Source: Hymenobacter sp. H14-R3
Lineage (GTDB): Bacteria; Bacteroidota; Bacteroidia; Cytophagales; Hymenobacteraceae
Direction of reading: 5' to 3'
DNA length: 64,000 nt
NCBI RefSeq assembly: GCF_030063445.1
Contig: NZ_JASITD010000003.1
Coordinates: 242,241 to 306,240, forward strand
The translations under genes were made by a program, and so were the position numbers. The notes below the pieces were generated by a model. That model was not told where the DNA came from and searched no databases. It saw nothing but the letters and a program-made list of their open reading frames with translations. Below, one piece after another: positions 42,720-52,126 of the stretch. Each line of letters opens with the position of its first letter. The first letter of the stretch is position 1.

Positions 42720-45700
42720 ATGGCTGATTTAGATTCCCGGCTGCTACCGGCCGATGTGCCCGTTTCGGAAGCGCTGCTACACGTGCTGCTCAACGTGTCG
42801 CTCACGGGCATTATCCTGTTTCGGCCGGTGCTGGCCGCCAACGGTACCGATGTGCTCGACCTGGCCTACGAGCGCCTCAACCCCGCCGCCCAGCGCCTGC
42901 TGCATCTGCCGGCGCGCCCCGCCGAGTCGTTTCTCACGCTGTATCCGCACGCCATTGCCACGGGCGTGTTTGCCTTTTATGCGCAGGCCTGGGCCTCGGG
43001 CCAGGCCGCACAGCACCAAACCAACTACCAGCACGACCAGCTCGACGGCTACTTTCACCTGGCTGCCCAGCGCCACGGGCCGCTGCTGGTAGTGAGCTTT
43101 ACCGACACCAACGACCAGCCCCGCACGGCCGTAGAGCAGGCCCTGCGCGAAAGCCAGGCCCGCGAGCAGCAAGCCCTGGCCGCCGCCCAGGCCGAGCGCC
43201 ACAAGCTGCACGCCCTGCTCACGCAAGCCCCCGTGGCCATCGCCTTGTTTGAAGGCTCCGAGCTGCGCGTTACGGCCACCAATGCCCACATGGCCGCCAT
43301 CTGGGGGCGCTCGCTGAAGGAAGTGGTGGGCCAGCCCCTGCTGGCGGCCGTGCCCGAGCTGCGCGGCCAGGGCTTCGACGCGCTGCTGCACCAGGTGCTG
43401 GCCACCCGCGTACCCGTTACGGGCGTCGAAACCCCCGCCCAGATGCAGCGCGACGGCCACCTGCAAACTACCTACTATAACTTTGTGTACCAGCCCATTT
43501 ACGATGCGCAGGGCCAGGTGCTGGGCGTGGTAGATGTGGCCGTGGAAGTAACCGAGCAGGTGCTGGCCCGCCGGCGCGTGCAGGAGCTCAACGACGAGCT
43601 GGCCGTTGCCAACGAAGAGCTGCAAACCAATAATGAGGAACTGCTGGCCGCCAACCAGGCGCTGGGCCAAACCCAGTACGACTTGCAGGGCCTCAACCAG
43701 GACCTGGAGGCCCGCGTGGCCGCCCGCACCGCCGAAACCCGCGCCGCCCTGCACACCGCCCAGACCCAGCGCGAGCAGCTGCGTACCCAGCAGGGCCTGC
43801 TCAGTCAGATTCTGGGCCAGGTGCCGGCCGCCATTGCCGCCCTCGCCGGCCCCGCGCACCGCTACACGTTCTTCAACGACCAGTACCACCGCATAGTAGC
43901 CGGGCGCACGGCCCTGGGCCGCACCGTGGCCGAGGTAGTGCCCGAAGTGGTGGCGCAGGGCTTCATTGGCCTGCTCGACCGGGTGTACGCCACTGGCCAG
44001 CCCTACGTGGGTAGCGAAGTGCCGGTGCTGCTCCACGACTCAGCTACCGGCCGCGGCCGGCAGCGCTACATGGACCTCATCTACCAGCCGCTGTTTGATG
44101 GGCAGCAGCAGCCCCAGGGTATTCTGGCCTTCATTGTGGACGTAACCGACAAGGTGCTGGCGCAGCGCCAGGCCGATACGCTGCAAGCCGCCGCGCTGGC
44201 CGCCGTGCAGCGCCAGAGCCAGGAGCGCGAAAACCTTTACCAGCTGTTTGAGCAGGCCCCGGCCGCCATTTGCCTGCTGCGCGAGCCCGACCACCGCATC
44301 GAGTACCTCAACCCCGCCTACCAGGCGCTGTTTGCGGGCCGCCAGCTGCAGGGCCGCACCGTGGCCGAGGTGCAGCCCGACGCCCGCGAGTTTCTGGCCT
44401 GCCTCAACGCAGTGTACGCAACGGGCACGCCCTACCACGGCCCCGAAGAGCTGCTGGCCAGCGCGCCGGCCCCCGGCCAGCCGCCCCAGCCGCACTACTT
44501 CAACTTCACCTACCAGGCCTACCGCGAGCAGGGCCGCATTGTGGGCGTTTCGGTTTTTGCCTTTGATGTGACGGACAAGGTGCTGGCCCGCCAGCAGCGC
44601 GAGGCGCAGCAGGCCGAGCTGCAACGCATTTTTGAGCAGGCCCCGGTGGCCATCGCCATCATGCGCGGCCCCACCCTGGTGGTAGAGCTGGCCAACGCCG
44701 CGGTGGGCCGCATCTGGGGCCGCGCCCCGGCCCACGTGCTGGGCCGCCCCTACTTCGAGGCCCTGCCCGACACGGCGGGCCAGGGCTTTGAGCAGGGGCT
44801 GGCCCAGGTGCTGCACACTGGCCAGCCCTTTAGCCTCACCGAGGCCCCCGTGGCCTTTGCGCGGGCCCACACGGGCCAGCCCACCCAGGCCTACGTCAAT
44901 TTTGTGTTTCAACCTTTAATTAATGATAATCAGCACGTTAGCGGCATTATCGCCATTGGCACCGAGGTAACCGAGCAGGTGCAGGCCCGCCAGCAGGTGC
45001 AGGCCCTCAACCAGGCGCTGCAGGCCACCAACGCCGCGCTGGGCGACACCAACAACCGCCTGCTGCGCACCAACACCGACCTCGACACGTTTGTGTACAC
45101 GGCCTCGCACGACCTCAAAGCCCCCATCACCAATATTGAGGGGCTGCTCACGGCCCTGCACGAGCAGCTGCCGCCCGCCGCCCTGGCCGCCCCGCTGGTG
45201 CCCCGCATCCTGCACCTGATGCGCGACTCGGTGGCCCGCTTCCAGCAAACCATCGGGCACCTCACCGACATTGGCCAGCTGCAACAGGAAGCCGCCACCG
45301 CGCCGGCCGAGGCCGTGGCCGTGGCCACCCTGGTAGAGGCCGTGCGCCTCGACCTGGCCCCGCTGCTGCTGGCCGCCCAGGCCACGCTCACCGTGGAGAG
45401 CGCGCCGGGCCTGGCGGTGCAGTGCCCCCCCAAAACCCTGCGCTCGGTGGTGTACAACCTGCTCAGCAACGCCGTGAAGTACTGCGACCCCGCCCGCCCG
45501 CCGGTGGTGGCGCTGCACTGCCACGCCCACGCCGGCCAGGCCGTGCTGGCGGTGCACGACAATGGCCTGGGCCTGAGCGAGGGCCAGCAGGCCCAGTTGT
45601 TTCGCATGTTTCGGCGCCTGCACAGCCACGTCGAGGGCTCGGGCGTGGGCCTGTACATGGTGAAGCGGCTGGTCGAAAACGCCGGCGGCACCATTACCGT

Positions 45701-45758
45701 GCAGAGCCAGCCCGGCCAGGGCTCTACCTTTACCGTAACGCTGCCACTGGCCCGCTAG
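42720..45758 (+). CDS. Multi-PAS sensor histidine kinase
   Basis: The 1012-residue protein has about five PAS or PAS-like domains, beginning near residues 20, 160, 355, 504 and 634; the repeated pattern LxxAPVAIAL / APAAICLL starts several. They are followed by a short coiled coil ([20 protein letters not shown]), a DHp helix with [14 protein letters not shown] (His797), and an HATPase domain with [27 protein letters not shown] and [19 protein letters not shown]. No membrane segment is present, so it is cytoplasmic. The single-domain response regulator 28 bases downstream is the likely partner. Confidence 0.93.
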   Translation: MADLDSRLLPADVPVSEALLHVLLNVSLTGIILFRPVLAANGTDVLDLAYERLNPAAQRLLHLPARPAESFLTLYPHAIATGVFAFYAQAWASGQAAQHQTNYQHDQLDGYFHLAAQRHGPLLVVSFTDTNDQPRTAVEQALRESQAREQQALAAAQAERHKLHALLTQAPVAIALFEGSELRVTATNAHMAAIWGRSLKEVVGQPLLAAVPELRGQGFDALLHQVLATRVPVTGVETPAQMQRDGHLQTTYYNFVYQPIYDAQGQVLGVVDVAVEVTEQVLARRRVQELNDELAVANEELQTNNEELLAANQALGQTQYDLQGLNQDLEARVAARTAETRAALHTAQTQREQLRTQQGLLSQILGQVPAAIAALAGPAHRYTFFNDQYHRIVAGRTALGRTVAEVVPEVVAQGFIGLLDRVYATGQPYVGSEVPVLLHDSATGRGRQRYMDLIYQPLFDGQQQPQGILAFIVDVTDKVLAQRQADTLQAAALAAVQRQSQERENLYQLFEQAPAAICLLREPDHRIEYLNPAYQALFAGRQLQGRTVAEVQPDAREFLACLNAVYATGTPYHGPEELLASAPAPGQPPQPHYFNFTYQAYREQGRIVGVSVFAFDVTDKVLARQQREAQQAELQRIFEQAPVAIAIMRGPTLVVELANAAVGRIWGRAPAHVLGRPYFEALPDTAGQGFEQGLAQVLHTGQPFSLTEAPVAFARAHTGQPTQAYVNFVFQPLINDNQHVSGIIAIGTEVTEQVQARQQVQALNQALQATNAALGDTNNRLLRTNTDLDTFVYTASHDLKAPITNIEGLLTALHEQLPPAALAAPLVPRILHLMRDSVARFQQTIGHLTDIGQLQQEAATAPAEAVAVATLVEAVRLDLAPLLLAAQATLTVESAPGLAVQCPPKTLRSVVYNLLSNAVKYCDPARPPVVALHCHAHAGQAVLAVHDNGLGLSEGQQAQLFRMFRRLHSHVEGSGVGLYMVKRLVENAGGTITVQSQPGQGSTFTVTLPLAR

Positions 45759-45786
45759 CGCCCGTTTTTTTGCCTCGCCCTCTCCC

Positions 45787-46203
45787 ATGGAAAAGCTATC
45801 CAGTGTGCTGCTGGTTGACGACGACTCAACCAATAACTTTTTGAATGAACTGTTGTTCAAGAACTTGAGCGTGACCGACCACCTGCTGGTGGCCGAAAGC
45901 GGCGCGCAGGCCCTTGGCCTGCTGGCCCAGCCCACCGGGGCCCCGGAGCCCGCCCTCATTCTGCTCGATGTGAACATGCCCGGCATGAGCGGCATCCAGT
46001 TTTTGGAAGCCTACCAGCAGCTGCCCACCACGCAGCAGGCGGCCACGGTCATCATCATGCTCACTACCACCATGGACGCCCGCGACCTGGCCCGCCTCGA
46101 TGAGCTCTCCATCGCCGGCCTCGTCAGCAAGCCCCTCACCAAGGAGAAAATCGACCATATTCTCCAGCTGCACTTTCAGCGCCAGCTGCCGGCGCATACG
46201 TAA
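45787..46203 (+). CDS. Single-domain response regulator
   Basis: The 138-residue protein is a receiver domain only. Visible are VLLVDDDSTNN with the acidic pair, the phospho-acceptor Asp61 in LILLDVNMPGMSG, MLTTTMD with the conserved Thr, and Lys115 in GLVSKPLTKEK. It has no output domain and so acts by protein contact or as phosphorelay intermediate. It directly follows the multi-PAS kinase gene and is probably cotranscribed with it. Confidence 0.95.
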   Translation: MEKLSSVLLVDDDSTNNFLNELLFKNLSVTDHLLVAESGAQALGLLAQPTGAPEPALILLDVNMPGMSGIQFLEAYQQLPTTQQAATVIIMLTTTMDARDLARLDELSIAGLVSKPLTKEKIDHILQLHFQRQLPAHT

Positions 46204-46209
46204 GGTTAT

Positions 46210-46248
46210 TTATTAAGTACTTGACGATAAATAAGTTATACTTAATAA
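46210..46248. repeat. AT-rich inverted repeat between the regulator and the second kinase
   Basis: TTATTAAGTA (46210-46219) and TACTTAATAA (46239-46248) are perfect inverted arms 19 bases apart in an otherwise GC-rich neighbourhood. It could be a weak terminator or a protein-binding site; the sequence does not decide. Confidence 0.45.
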
Positions 46249-46312
46249 GTTGTTGCGCGCTCCCAGCAGTTCGCCCGGCCGCGGCTGTGCCCGCGCCTAC
46301 CTGCCCTTGCCT

Positions 46313-47902
46313 ATGAAACGCCCCGCCCCCACCCCGCCGCCCGCCGACCCCCACCCCGCTCTGCAAGGCCTGCGCGCCCGTGCCGAGCGCCGCGGGCTGG
46401 TGGCGGCCAGCCTGCCCCCCGGCACCGCCCCCGACGTGCAGCAGCTGGTGCAGGAGCTGCAAGTGCACCAGATAGAGCTCGAAATGCAGTACGAAGAGCT
46501 GCTGCTGGCCCAGGCCGAAGCCGAGCGCAGCCGCCTGCAATACCTTGACCTCTACGATTTTGCGCCGGTGGGCTACTGCACCCTCGATGCCACCGGCACG
46601 CTGCACCAGCTCAACCTGCGCACCGGCCAGCTGCTGGGCCAGGAGCGCCGCCAGCTGCTGGGCCGGCGGCTGGCCCTGTTTGTGGCCCCCGCCGCCCGCG
46701 ACCAGCTGGCCCACTTCCTGGCGCGCCTGTGGGCCCAGCCCGGCCAGCGCCAGAGTTGCGAGCTGGCCATGCGCCGCGCCGACAACACGCCCTTCTTTGG
46801 CCAGCTCGAAGGCGTGGTGCAGGCCGAGGCCGATGCCCTGGGCCAGCTGCCCGGCAGCTGCCGCCTGGTGCTGCTCGACGTAACGGCCCGCCGCCAGGCC
46901 CAGGATGAGCTAAGCGCCAAAAACCGCCTCCTCGATACCATTGTGCAGCAAATGCCCGTGGTGCTGGCGCGCCTGGGCCCCGATGGCTGCTACCGCGAGC
47001 TGGTGGGCCAAGCCCTGCGCCGGCTGGGCCTGGCCGACAACGAGCTGGTGGGCCAGGTAGCGGCCAGGCTGTTTCCGGCCACCGCGCCGCACTTTCAGCG
47101 GCTGCTGGCCGGCCACCGCGAAAGCTACGTGCTGCACCTCACCCACCAGGAGCGGACGATGGTGCTGCACTGCTCGGGCTTTTTCGACGCCCAGCGGCAG
47201 GAGGTCGTCGTGTTTGCCCTCGACATTACCGACTCCGAGCAGCTCAAGGAAGCCGCCGTGCGCCAGCAGCAAGAGCTGCTGGCTGCCATCCTCACCACCC
47301 AGGAGGAGGAGCGCCGCCGCATTGCCGAGGCCCTGCACAACAGCGTGGGCCAGCTGCTCTACGGCACCCGCCTGCACCTCGATGCCCTGCCCCCCACCGA
47401 GGCCGTGCGGGCCAGTCAATCGCTTGTGAATGAAGCTATTATTGCCACGCGCAGCATTTCCTTCGAGCTCACGCCCACCATCCTCGAAGACTTTGGCCTG
47501 ACCGTGGCCCTGCAAGAGCTGGTGAGCCGCATTCCGGGCAGCCTCACCGTCGACCTCAACCTGCGCAACCTGGGGCAGCCGCTGCCCCTGTTGCTGACTA
47601 CGGCAGTATATCGTATTGTGCAAGAGCTGCTTAACAATGTGATGAAGCACGCGCAGGCTCAGGAAGTATTCGTGCAAGTGAGCCAGGAAGATGGTCAGCT
47701 CTATCTCAGTGTGGAAGACGATGGCGTGGGCCTGGCCCCCGAGGCAGTGCAGGGCCCGCCCCTGGGCATTGGGCTAGCCGGCATTCGCACGCGGGCGGGG
47801 CTGCTGGGCGGCACCGTCACGGTGCAGTCGCGGCCGGGGCGGGGCACGGGTTTCTTCCTGCAAATACCAGTAGTGGCCCCGGGTGGCCCCGAAGGAGCCT
47901 AA
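46313..47902 (+). CDS. PAS-containing sensor histidine kinase of the NarX/HisKA_3 type
   Basis: The 529-residue protein has an N-terminal helical segment, PAS-like domains around residues 75-190 and 205-310, and a HisKA_3 domain with EEERRRIAEALHNSVGQLLY (His342). The HATPase domain has VYRIVQELLNNVMKHAQAQ, VEDDGVGLA and GIGLAGIRTRAGLLGG. This subtype usually phosphorylates LuxR/NarL-type regulators. None is adjacent, but one lies at 63082-63726. ATG at 46313 is preferred over an upstream start. The protein lacks membrane segments and would be cytoplasmic. Confidence 0.92.
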   Translation: MKRPAPTPPPADPHPALQGLRARAERRGLVAASLPPGTAPDVQQLVQELQVHQIELEMQYEELLLAQAEAERSRLQYLDLYDFAPVGYCTLDATGTLHQLNLRTGQLLGQERRQLLGRRLALFVAPAARDQLAHFLARLWAQPGQRQSCELAMRRADNTPFFGQLEGVVQAEADALGQLPGSCRLVLLDVTARRQAQDELSAKNRLLDTIVQQMPVVLARLGPDGCYRELVGQALRRLGLADNELVGQVAARLFPATAPHFQRLLAGHRESYVLHLTHQERTMVLHCSGFFDAQRQEVVVFALDITDSEQLKEAAVRQQQELLAAILTTQEEERRRIAEALHNSVGQLLYGTRLHLDALPPTEAVRASQSLVNEAIIATRSISFELTPTILEDFGLTVALQELVSRIPGSLTVDLNLRNLGQPLPLLLTTAVYRIVQELLNNVMKHAQAQEVFVQVSQEDGQLYLSVEDDGVGLAPEAVQGPPLGIGLAGIRTRAGLLGGTVTVQSRPGRGTGFFLQIPVVAPGGPEGA

Positions 47903-47965
47903 AATTGCGGTTTATCTCCAGGAAAAAATCAGTAATTGCCGCACGTGTGAAACTTTCTTAGGTAG

Positions 47966-47973
47966 TAGTTTTG
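47966..47973 (+). promoter_or_regulatory. Putative -7 promoter box (TAGTTTTG) of the STAS-like gene
   Basis: TAGTTTTG fits TAnnTTTG, 41 bases before the ATG at 48015, in the same CTTAG-nn-AGTAGTTTTG context as 39460. A hairpin with arms TGTGTAAT (47972) and ATTACACA (47994) overlaps the box end and could be an operator or leader structure. Confidence 0.5.
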
Positions 47974-48014
47974 TGTAATTTAATCTTAAAAAGATTACAC
48001 ACACTCATTCTGCT

Positions 48015-48377
48015 ATGGAAACCACTATTGCTTTCACCGTGCACCGCAGCAATAATGCTGCGGCGGCTGGCCTCAGCCTGCGCGGCAGTTGCCAGGGCAC
48101 CGGCCCGGCCCAGCAGCTCGAAAAGGCCATCGACGAGATGGTGGCCGTGGGCTCGATGCTCATCTGGGTCGACTGCCGGTACCTCACCTCACTCAACTGG
48201 CAGGGCCAGCGGGCCGTTTTCAACGCCAACCAGCGGGCCCGGCTGGCGGGGCGCACCCTCTACTGGTGCGGCCTGGAGCCCGCCGTGCTCACCCAGCTCA
48301 CCACCACCGGCCTGCACCTGCTGCTGAGCCTGCTGCCCGCCACGGGCTACCAAGGTCCCGCTGCACTACTGCAGTAG
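48015..48377 (+). CDS. STAS-like protein (anti-sigma-antagonist type), paralogue of 61888-62322
   Basis: The 120-residue protein resembles a STAS domain: beta strand GLSLRGSC, then LIWVDCRYLTSLNWQGQRAVF, then RTLYWCGLEPAVL. These blocks match GLSLRGGC, AWIDTQLLHSLSQLGQQALL and VHWCGLPAPL in the protein at 61888-62322. The canonical phosphorylatable Ser of SpoIIAA is not obvious (the region reads DCRYLTSLN). It follows the second histidine kinase and ends the signalling cluster. A partner such as the RsbW-like kinase at 25 kb is conceivable but untested. Confidence 0.6.
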   Translation: METTIAFTVHRSNNAAAAGLSLRGSCQGTGPAQQLEKAIDEMVAVGSMLIWVDCRYLTSLNWQGQRAVFNANQRARLAGRTLYWCGLEPAVLTQLTTTGLHLLLSLLPATGYQGPAALLQ

Positions 48378-48440
48378 TTATTATAACTACCTGATTACAA
48401 AATATTTAGATATTAATTTGCTTGTGGGGCCAAGGTGCGT

Positions 48441-48475
48441 GCCCCGGTCGGCCGGCTTCGCCGGCCGACCGGGGC
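48441..48475. repeat. GC-rich palindrome, family G copy 2
   Basis: Perfect 16-bp arms (GCCCCGGTCGGCCGGC and complement) enclose a TTC loop. It lies between the convergent STAS-like and galT genes and shares its arm with 2180-2209. It could act as a bidirectional terminator-like hairpin, though it lacks a T run. Confidence 0.8.
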
Positions 48476-48504
48476 AGTGCTGCGCTGAGGAAAAAAAATT
48501 GGGG

Positions 48505-49560
48505 CTACTTGGCTGCCGCAGTGGCGGCCTTGTAGTGCACGGCCGGCAGCGCGCGCAGGCGCTCGGCGGCCTGCTCGGCGGTGATGTCGCGCTGGGCGTT
48601 GGCCAGCAGCTCGTAGCCCACCATAAACTTTTTCACTGTGGCCGAGCGCAGTAGCGGCGGCATAAAGTGCATGTGCAGGTGCCACTCGGGGTAGTCGGCG
48701 CCATCGGTGGGACGCTGGTGGAAGCCGGCCGAGTACGGGAAGCTGATTTCGAACAGGTTATCGTACTTAATGGTGAGCTGGCTGATAATATCGGCCAGGC
48801 CATCGCGCTCCTGCTCCGTGAGTTGGGTGAGGTCCGGCACGGCGCGGCGCGGCAGCACCAGCGTTTCGAAGGGCCACACCGCCCAGAAGGGTACCAGCAC
48901 TACCCACGTCTCGTTTTCGACTACGAAGCGGGTTTTGGTCTTCTCCTCAATGGCGAGGTAGTCGCTGAGCAAGGTGCGGCCGTGCTGCGCGAAGTACGCC
49001 TTTTGGGCGCGGCTTTCCCGGGCGGGCAGGTCGGGCACGGTGCGCTCGCTCCATATTTGGCCGTGCGGGTGCGGGTTCGAGCAGCCCATCATAAAGCCCT
49101 TATTCTCAAATATTTGCACGTAATTAATAGTCGGGTCGGCCCCGAGCGTGCGGAATTCATCGGTCCACACATCCACCACGCGGCGTATTTCCGACCTGGG
49201 CATTTCGGGCAGCGTGAGGTCGTGGCGCGCCGAGAAGCAGATGACGCGGCAGTGGCCGGTTTCGGCTTCGGCGCGCAGCAGGCCGCCCTCCTCGTAGGTG
49301 CCGCCTTCGCCCGCGGGCAGCAGCGCCGCAAAGTCGTTGTCGAACACAAACTGGTGCGCGTACTTCGGGTTCACGTCGCCGCTGGTGCGGGTGTTGCCGG
49401 GGCAGAGGTAGCAGGTGGGGTCGTAGGTGGGGCGCTCGTCGGGCTGCGGCTTTTCCTGCTGGCCCTGCCAGGGGCGCTTGGAGCGGTGCGGCGATACGAG
49501 GACCCACTCATCGAGCAGGGGGTTGAAACGGCGGTGTGGCTGTTCGGTGAAATCAAACAT
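48505..49560 (-). CDS. galT: UDP-glucose-hexose-1-phosphate uridylyltransferase
   Basis: The Leloir-pathway enzyme exchanges galactose-1-phosphate with UDP-glucose. At 351 residues the length is normal. Visible are the N-terminal [21 protein letters not shown], zinc-site [13 protein letters not shown] and the catalytic [12 protein letters not shown] (His-Pro-His). It follows galK on the same strand with a 130-base gap containing a hairpin repeat. Confidence 0.96.
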   Translation of the reverse strand: MFDFTEQPHRRFNPLLDEWVLVSPHRSKRPWQGQQEKPQPDERPTYDPTCYLCPGNTRTSGDVNPKYAHQFVFDNDFAALLPAGEGGTYEEGGLLRAEAETGHCRVICFSARHDLTLPEMPRSEIRRVVDVWTDEFRTLGADPTINYVQIFENKGFMMGCSNPHPHGQIWSERTVPDLPARESRAQKAYFAQHGRTLLSDYLAIEEKTKTRFVVENETWVVLVPFWAVWPFETLVLPRRAVPDLTQLTEQERDGLADIISQLTIKYDNLFEISFPYSAGFHQRPTDGADYPEWHLHMHFMPPLLRSATVKKFMVGYELLANAQRDITAEQAAERLRALPAVHYKAATAAAK

Positions 49561-49615
49561 CAGGATAGGTTAAAATCGGTGGCTGTTGTCGATTCGGTAC
49601 GGGGCGGTGCCGTTT

Positions 49616-49683
49616 GGGAAGTTGCCGCTGGGGTACGCTGCGCGCGGACGTCAAAACTCAGCGTACCTCAGCGCCAACTTCCC
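49616..49683. repeat. Hairpin repeat H between galK and galT
   Basis: Arms of 24 bp (49616-49639 and 49660-49683, starting GGGAAGTTGCCGCTGGGG) pair with 22 matches around a 20-bp core. It occupies most of the galK-galT spacer. Confidence 0.8.
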
Positions 49684-49690
49684 ACATAAG

Positions 49691-50860
49691 CTACTCCTCA
49701 TTCAAAAACTCGCCCACGCCGTCGGCCAAGGTCGTCACGTAGGTATCGAGCTTGAGGCCCAGCTGGTCGTGGTAGCCCTGCTTCATGTGGGCCAGAAAAA
49801 CTTTCACTTTGTCGGTGGCTACCAGGTTGAGGGTGCAGCCGCCGAAGCCGCCGCCCATCATGCGGGCGCCGTAGCAGCCGGGGGCCTGGCGGCTCAGCTC
49901 CACGAGGGTGTCGAGCTCGGGGCAGCTCACCTGGTAGTCGTCGCGCAGGCCGGCGTGGCTGGCGTAGAGCAGCGCGCCCACTTCGGCCAGCGACTGGTTC
50001 TTGGCGAGGTGGGCCGTGAGGTCGCGCACGCGCTGGTTTTCCTCCACCACGTAGCGGCAGCGCTTGGCTACTACCTCGCCCAGCTCGGCCTGAGCGGCTT
50101 CGATGTCGGGCAGGGTAGCGTCGCGCAACGCCTTGATTTTGGGGTTTTTAGCTTGTAGTATTTCTACGCCGCGGGCGCACTCCTGGCGGCGGGTGTTGTA
50201 CTCGCTGTCGGCCAGCGCGTGCTTCACGCCCGAGTTGCAAAGCACCAGGCGGCAGGCGGCGGTGTCGAAGGGAAAGTAGGCGTATTCGAGCGAGCGGCAG
50301 TCGAGCTCTACCACGTGCCCGGCCCGGCCAAAGAGGCTGGCAAACTGGTCCATGAGCCCGCACATCACCTTGGCGTACTCGTGCTCGGCCTTCTGGGCCA
50401 GGTGGGCCAGCGTCATGTTGTCGAGGCCCAGGTGCAGCAGCTCGTTGAGGCCCCAGGCCACGCCGCACTCCAGGGCGGCCGACGACGACATGCCCGCCCC
50501 GGTCGGAATATCACCCCCAAAGGCGCAGTCGAAACCCGGCACTACGGCCCCGTGCCGAAGCAGCCCAGCCACCACGCCCAGCTGGTAGTTGGCCCAGTGG
50601 CCATCCGGAATGGGCGCAATAGCAGCTACCGCCACCTCGTAGGTCGCGTCAAAGTCGAGGGCCGCCAGCCGGATTTGGTCGGTGCCGTTGAGGCGCATCG
50701 CAAAGCGGATTTCCTTATCGATGGCGGCCGGCAGCACTAGGCCATCGTTGTAGTCGGTGTGCTCGCCAATGAGGTTAATGCGGCCGGGGGCGCGCAGCAA
50801 CAGGTCGGGCGGCACCCCAAAGTGGCGCTCGAAATCGGCCTTCAGCGTGGGAATAGTCAT
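49691..50860 (-). CDS. galK: Galactokinase
   Basis: The GHMP kinase phosphorylates galactose at C1, the first Leloir step. The 389-residue protein shows the galactose signature GRINLIGEHTDYNDGLVLP near residues 26-44, the ATP loop PTGAGMSSSAALE, and the C-terminal GGGFGGCTLNLV. galT follows on the same strand, so the pair is probably one operon transcribed galK first. Confidence 0.97.
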   Translation of the reverse strand: MTIPTLKADFERHFGVPPDLLLRAPGRINLIGEHTDYNDGLVLPAAIDKEIRFAMRLNGTDQIRLAALDFDATYEVAVAAIAPIPDGHWANYQLGVVAGLLRHGAVVPGFDCAFGGDIPTGAGMSSSAALECGVAWGLNELLHLGLDNMTLAHLAQKAEHEYAKVMCGLMDQFASLFGRAGHVVELDCRSLEYAYFPFDTAACRLVLCNSGVKHALADSEYNTRRQECARGVEILQAKNPKIKALRDATLPDIEAAQAELGEVVAKRCRYVVEENQRVRDLTAHLAKNQSLAEVGALLYASHAGLRDDYQVSCPELDTLVELSRQAPGCYGARMMGGGFGGCTLNLVATDKVKVFLAHMKQGYHDQLGLKLDTYVTTLADGVGEFLNEE

Positions 50861-51028
50861 AGTGAGCGTAAATGTGCTGTAAAAAGACCGGATGAGTTAC
50901 TTTTTACGCAGCCCCGCCCCGCGGGGGCACTGCCGCGCCAACCTTTTTCGGGGTATTTAAGTAAGTCCAAGTTACGGGGGCCGCTCAGTAGCGCCACGCC
51001 GTATTTTCTTCATCTTCTGCTTATTCTA

Positions 51029-51223
51029 ATGACTACTTCCCGTTTATTCTCCCTGTTTGCGTTGGTGCTGATGGTTACCACGCTCAGCAGCTGTTCCGCC
51101 ATTGGCGACATCTTTAAGGCAGGTGCCTGGGTGGGCATCATCGGCGTGTTTTTGGTAGTGGCCCTGGTGTGGTGGCTGGTTACCAAGATGGGCGGCGGCG
51201 GTGGCAACGGCACCTCGGTATAA
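51029..51223 (+). CDS. Small membrane lipoprotein
   Basis: The 64-residue protein has an N-terminal lipoprotein signal (FALVLMVTTLSSC, lipobox LSSC), then SAIGDIFKAGAWVG and a second hydrophobic helix (IIGVFLVVALVWWLVTKM), ending in GGGGGNGTSV. Similar short proteins are common in Bacteroidota; some are labelled phosphatidate cytidylyltransferase in databases, which the size does not support. ATG at 51029 gives a clean lipobox, and the frame's upstream extension overlaps galK antisense. A strong terminator follows 104 bases on. Confidence 0.75.
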   Translation: MTTSRLFSLFALVLMVTTLSSCSAIGDIFKAGAWVGIIGVFLVVALVWWLVTKMGGGGGNGTSV

Positions 51224-51326
51224 GGCTGTGCAGCTTCGGAATTAATTAAGAAGTTAACTGCTTGATTCTTAATAATTCTGCAAGAGTGCGTAGAACTTAA
51301 AACAACGTAACTCACTGCTTGACAAG

Positions 51327-51366
51327 AAAAAAGGCGCGGCCCCCGTTCGGGGGCCGCGCCTTTTTT
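51327..51366. terminator. Bidirectional intrinsic terminator
   Basis: AAAAAAGGCGCGGCCCCC pairs perfectly with GGGGGCCGCGCCTTTTTT around a GTTC loop. It sits between the convergent small lipoprotein and desaturase-like genes and can serve both. Confidence 0.92.
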
Positions 51367-51385
51367 GATGAGTACTTGCTGAGGC

Positions 51386-52042
51386 CTACTCGGCCCGCTT
51401 GGTGGGCATGGTGCCCACAATGTGGTCCCAGAGGGTACTGCTAACCCCGAAGGCAATTTCATCCTGCCGGTAGTGGTGCTGGGCGTGGTGCGTCCACCAC
51501 ACTTTGAGAAAGTTTTTCGGCGGCGCGTACACGTGAATAGCGTAGTGCACAAATAGATACAGCGCGTAGCCAAACGTGAAACCGGCCAGAATGCCGAACG
51601 CCCAGGTGCCAAACACAAACCGGAAAATGAAGAACAGCAGCGAGGCTACAAACACCGTGATAATGGGCGGCATGGCCAGGCGGGTTTCATCCTTAGGGTA
51701 CTCGTGGTGCACGCCGTGCATGGTGTACTGAAACTTGGCCCGGCCCGGCGAGGTAGCCGGAATGTGGTATAAGTAGCGGTGCACCAGGTACTCGGCAAAC
51801 GTAAACAGCAACCAGCCACCAAGGAACAAGCCCAGCGCTGAAAAGCCCGACAGGAAGCCGCGCGTGAAGCCGTAATACAGGCTCACGAGGGCCGTAGCGA
51901 TAAAAATGCTCACCGGCAGCGCAATGTGCGTGTGCGAAAGCCGCTCCAGCATGGGGTTTTTAAAGAGCTGGGCCGAGCCCTTATGCTTGGGCCGGACCGG
52001 GGCCGCCGCCGGAGCGGTAGGGGTGTCGGGTAGGGTAGCCAT
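51386..52042 (-). CDS. Sterol desaturase/fatty acid hydroxylase family protein
   Basis: The 218-residue membrane enzyme carries the di-iron histidine motifs of the fatty acid hydroxylase superfamily: HRYLYH, HGVHH and HHAQHH, set between four hydrophobic segments. Such enzymes hydroxylate acyl chains, carotenoids or sterol-like lipids using O2. In Bacteroidota, hydroxylation of sphingolipid or ornithine lipid chains is a candidate, unresolved here. It is transcribed alone, with its own promoter box and the shared terminator. Confidence 0.85.
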   Translation of the reverse strand: MATLPDTPTAPAAAPVRPKHKGSAQLFKNPMLERLSHTHIALPVSIFIATALVSLYYGFTRGFLSGFSALGLFLGGWLLFTFAEYLVHRYLYHIPATSPGRAKFQYTMHGVHHEYPKDETRLAMPPIITVFVASLLFFIFRFVFGTWAFGILAGFTFGYALYLFVHYAIHVYAPPKNFLKVWWTHHAQHHYRQDEIAFGVSSTLWDHIVGTMPTKRAE

Positions 52043-52088
52043 ACGAACGCTAAAACTTGCTTAATACCTAAAAAATCAACCTAATTCA

Positions 52089-52096
52089 CAAAGTTA
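52089..52096 (-). promoter_or_regulatory. Putative -7 promoter box (TAACTTTG) of the desaturase-like gene
   Basis: The minus strand reads TAACTTTG, fitting TAnnTTTG, 47 bases upstream of the ATG at 52042. No -33 element was recognised. Confidence 0.45.
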
Positions 52097-52126
52097 CGCC
52101 ACGCGCCGCCGTGCGGTTACACGCGG

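Noticed and set aside
42777..44036. 419-codon minus-strand frame
   Set aside because: It is antisense to the multi-PAS kinase and its translation is low-complexity.
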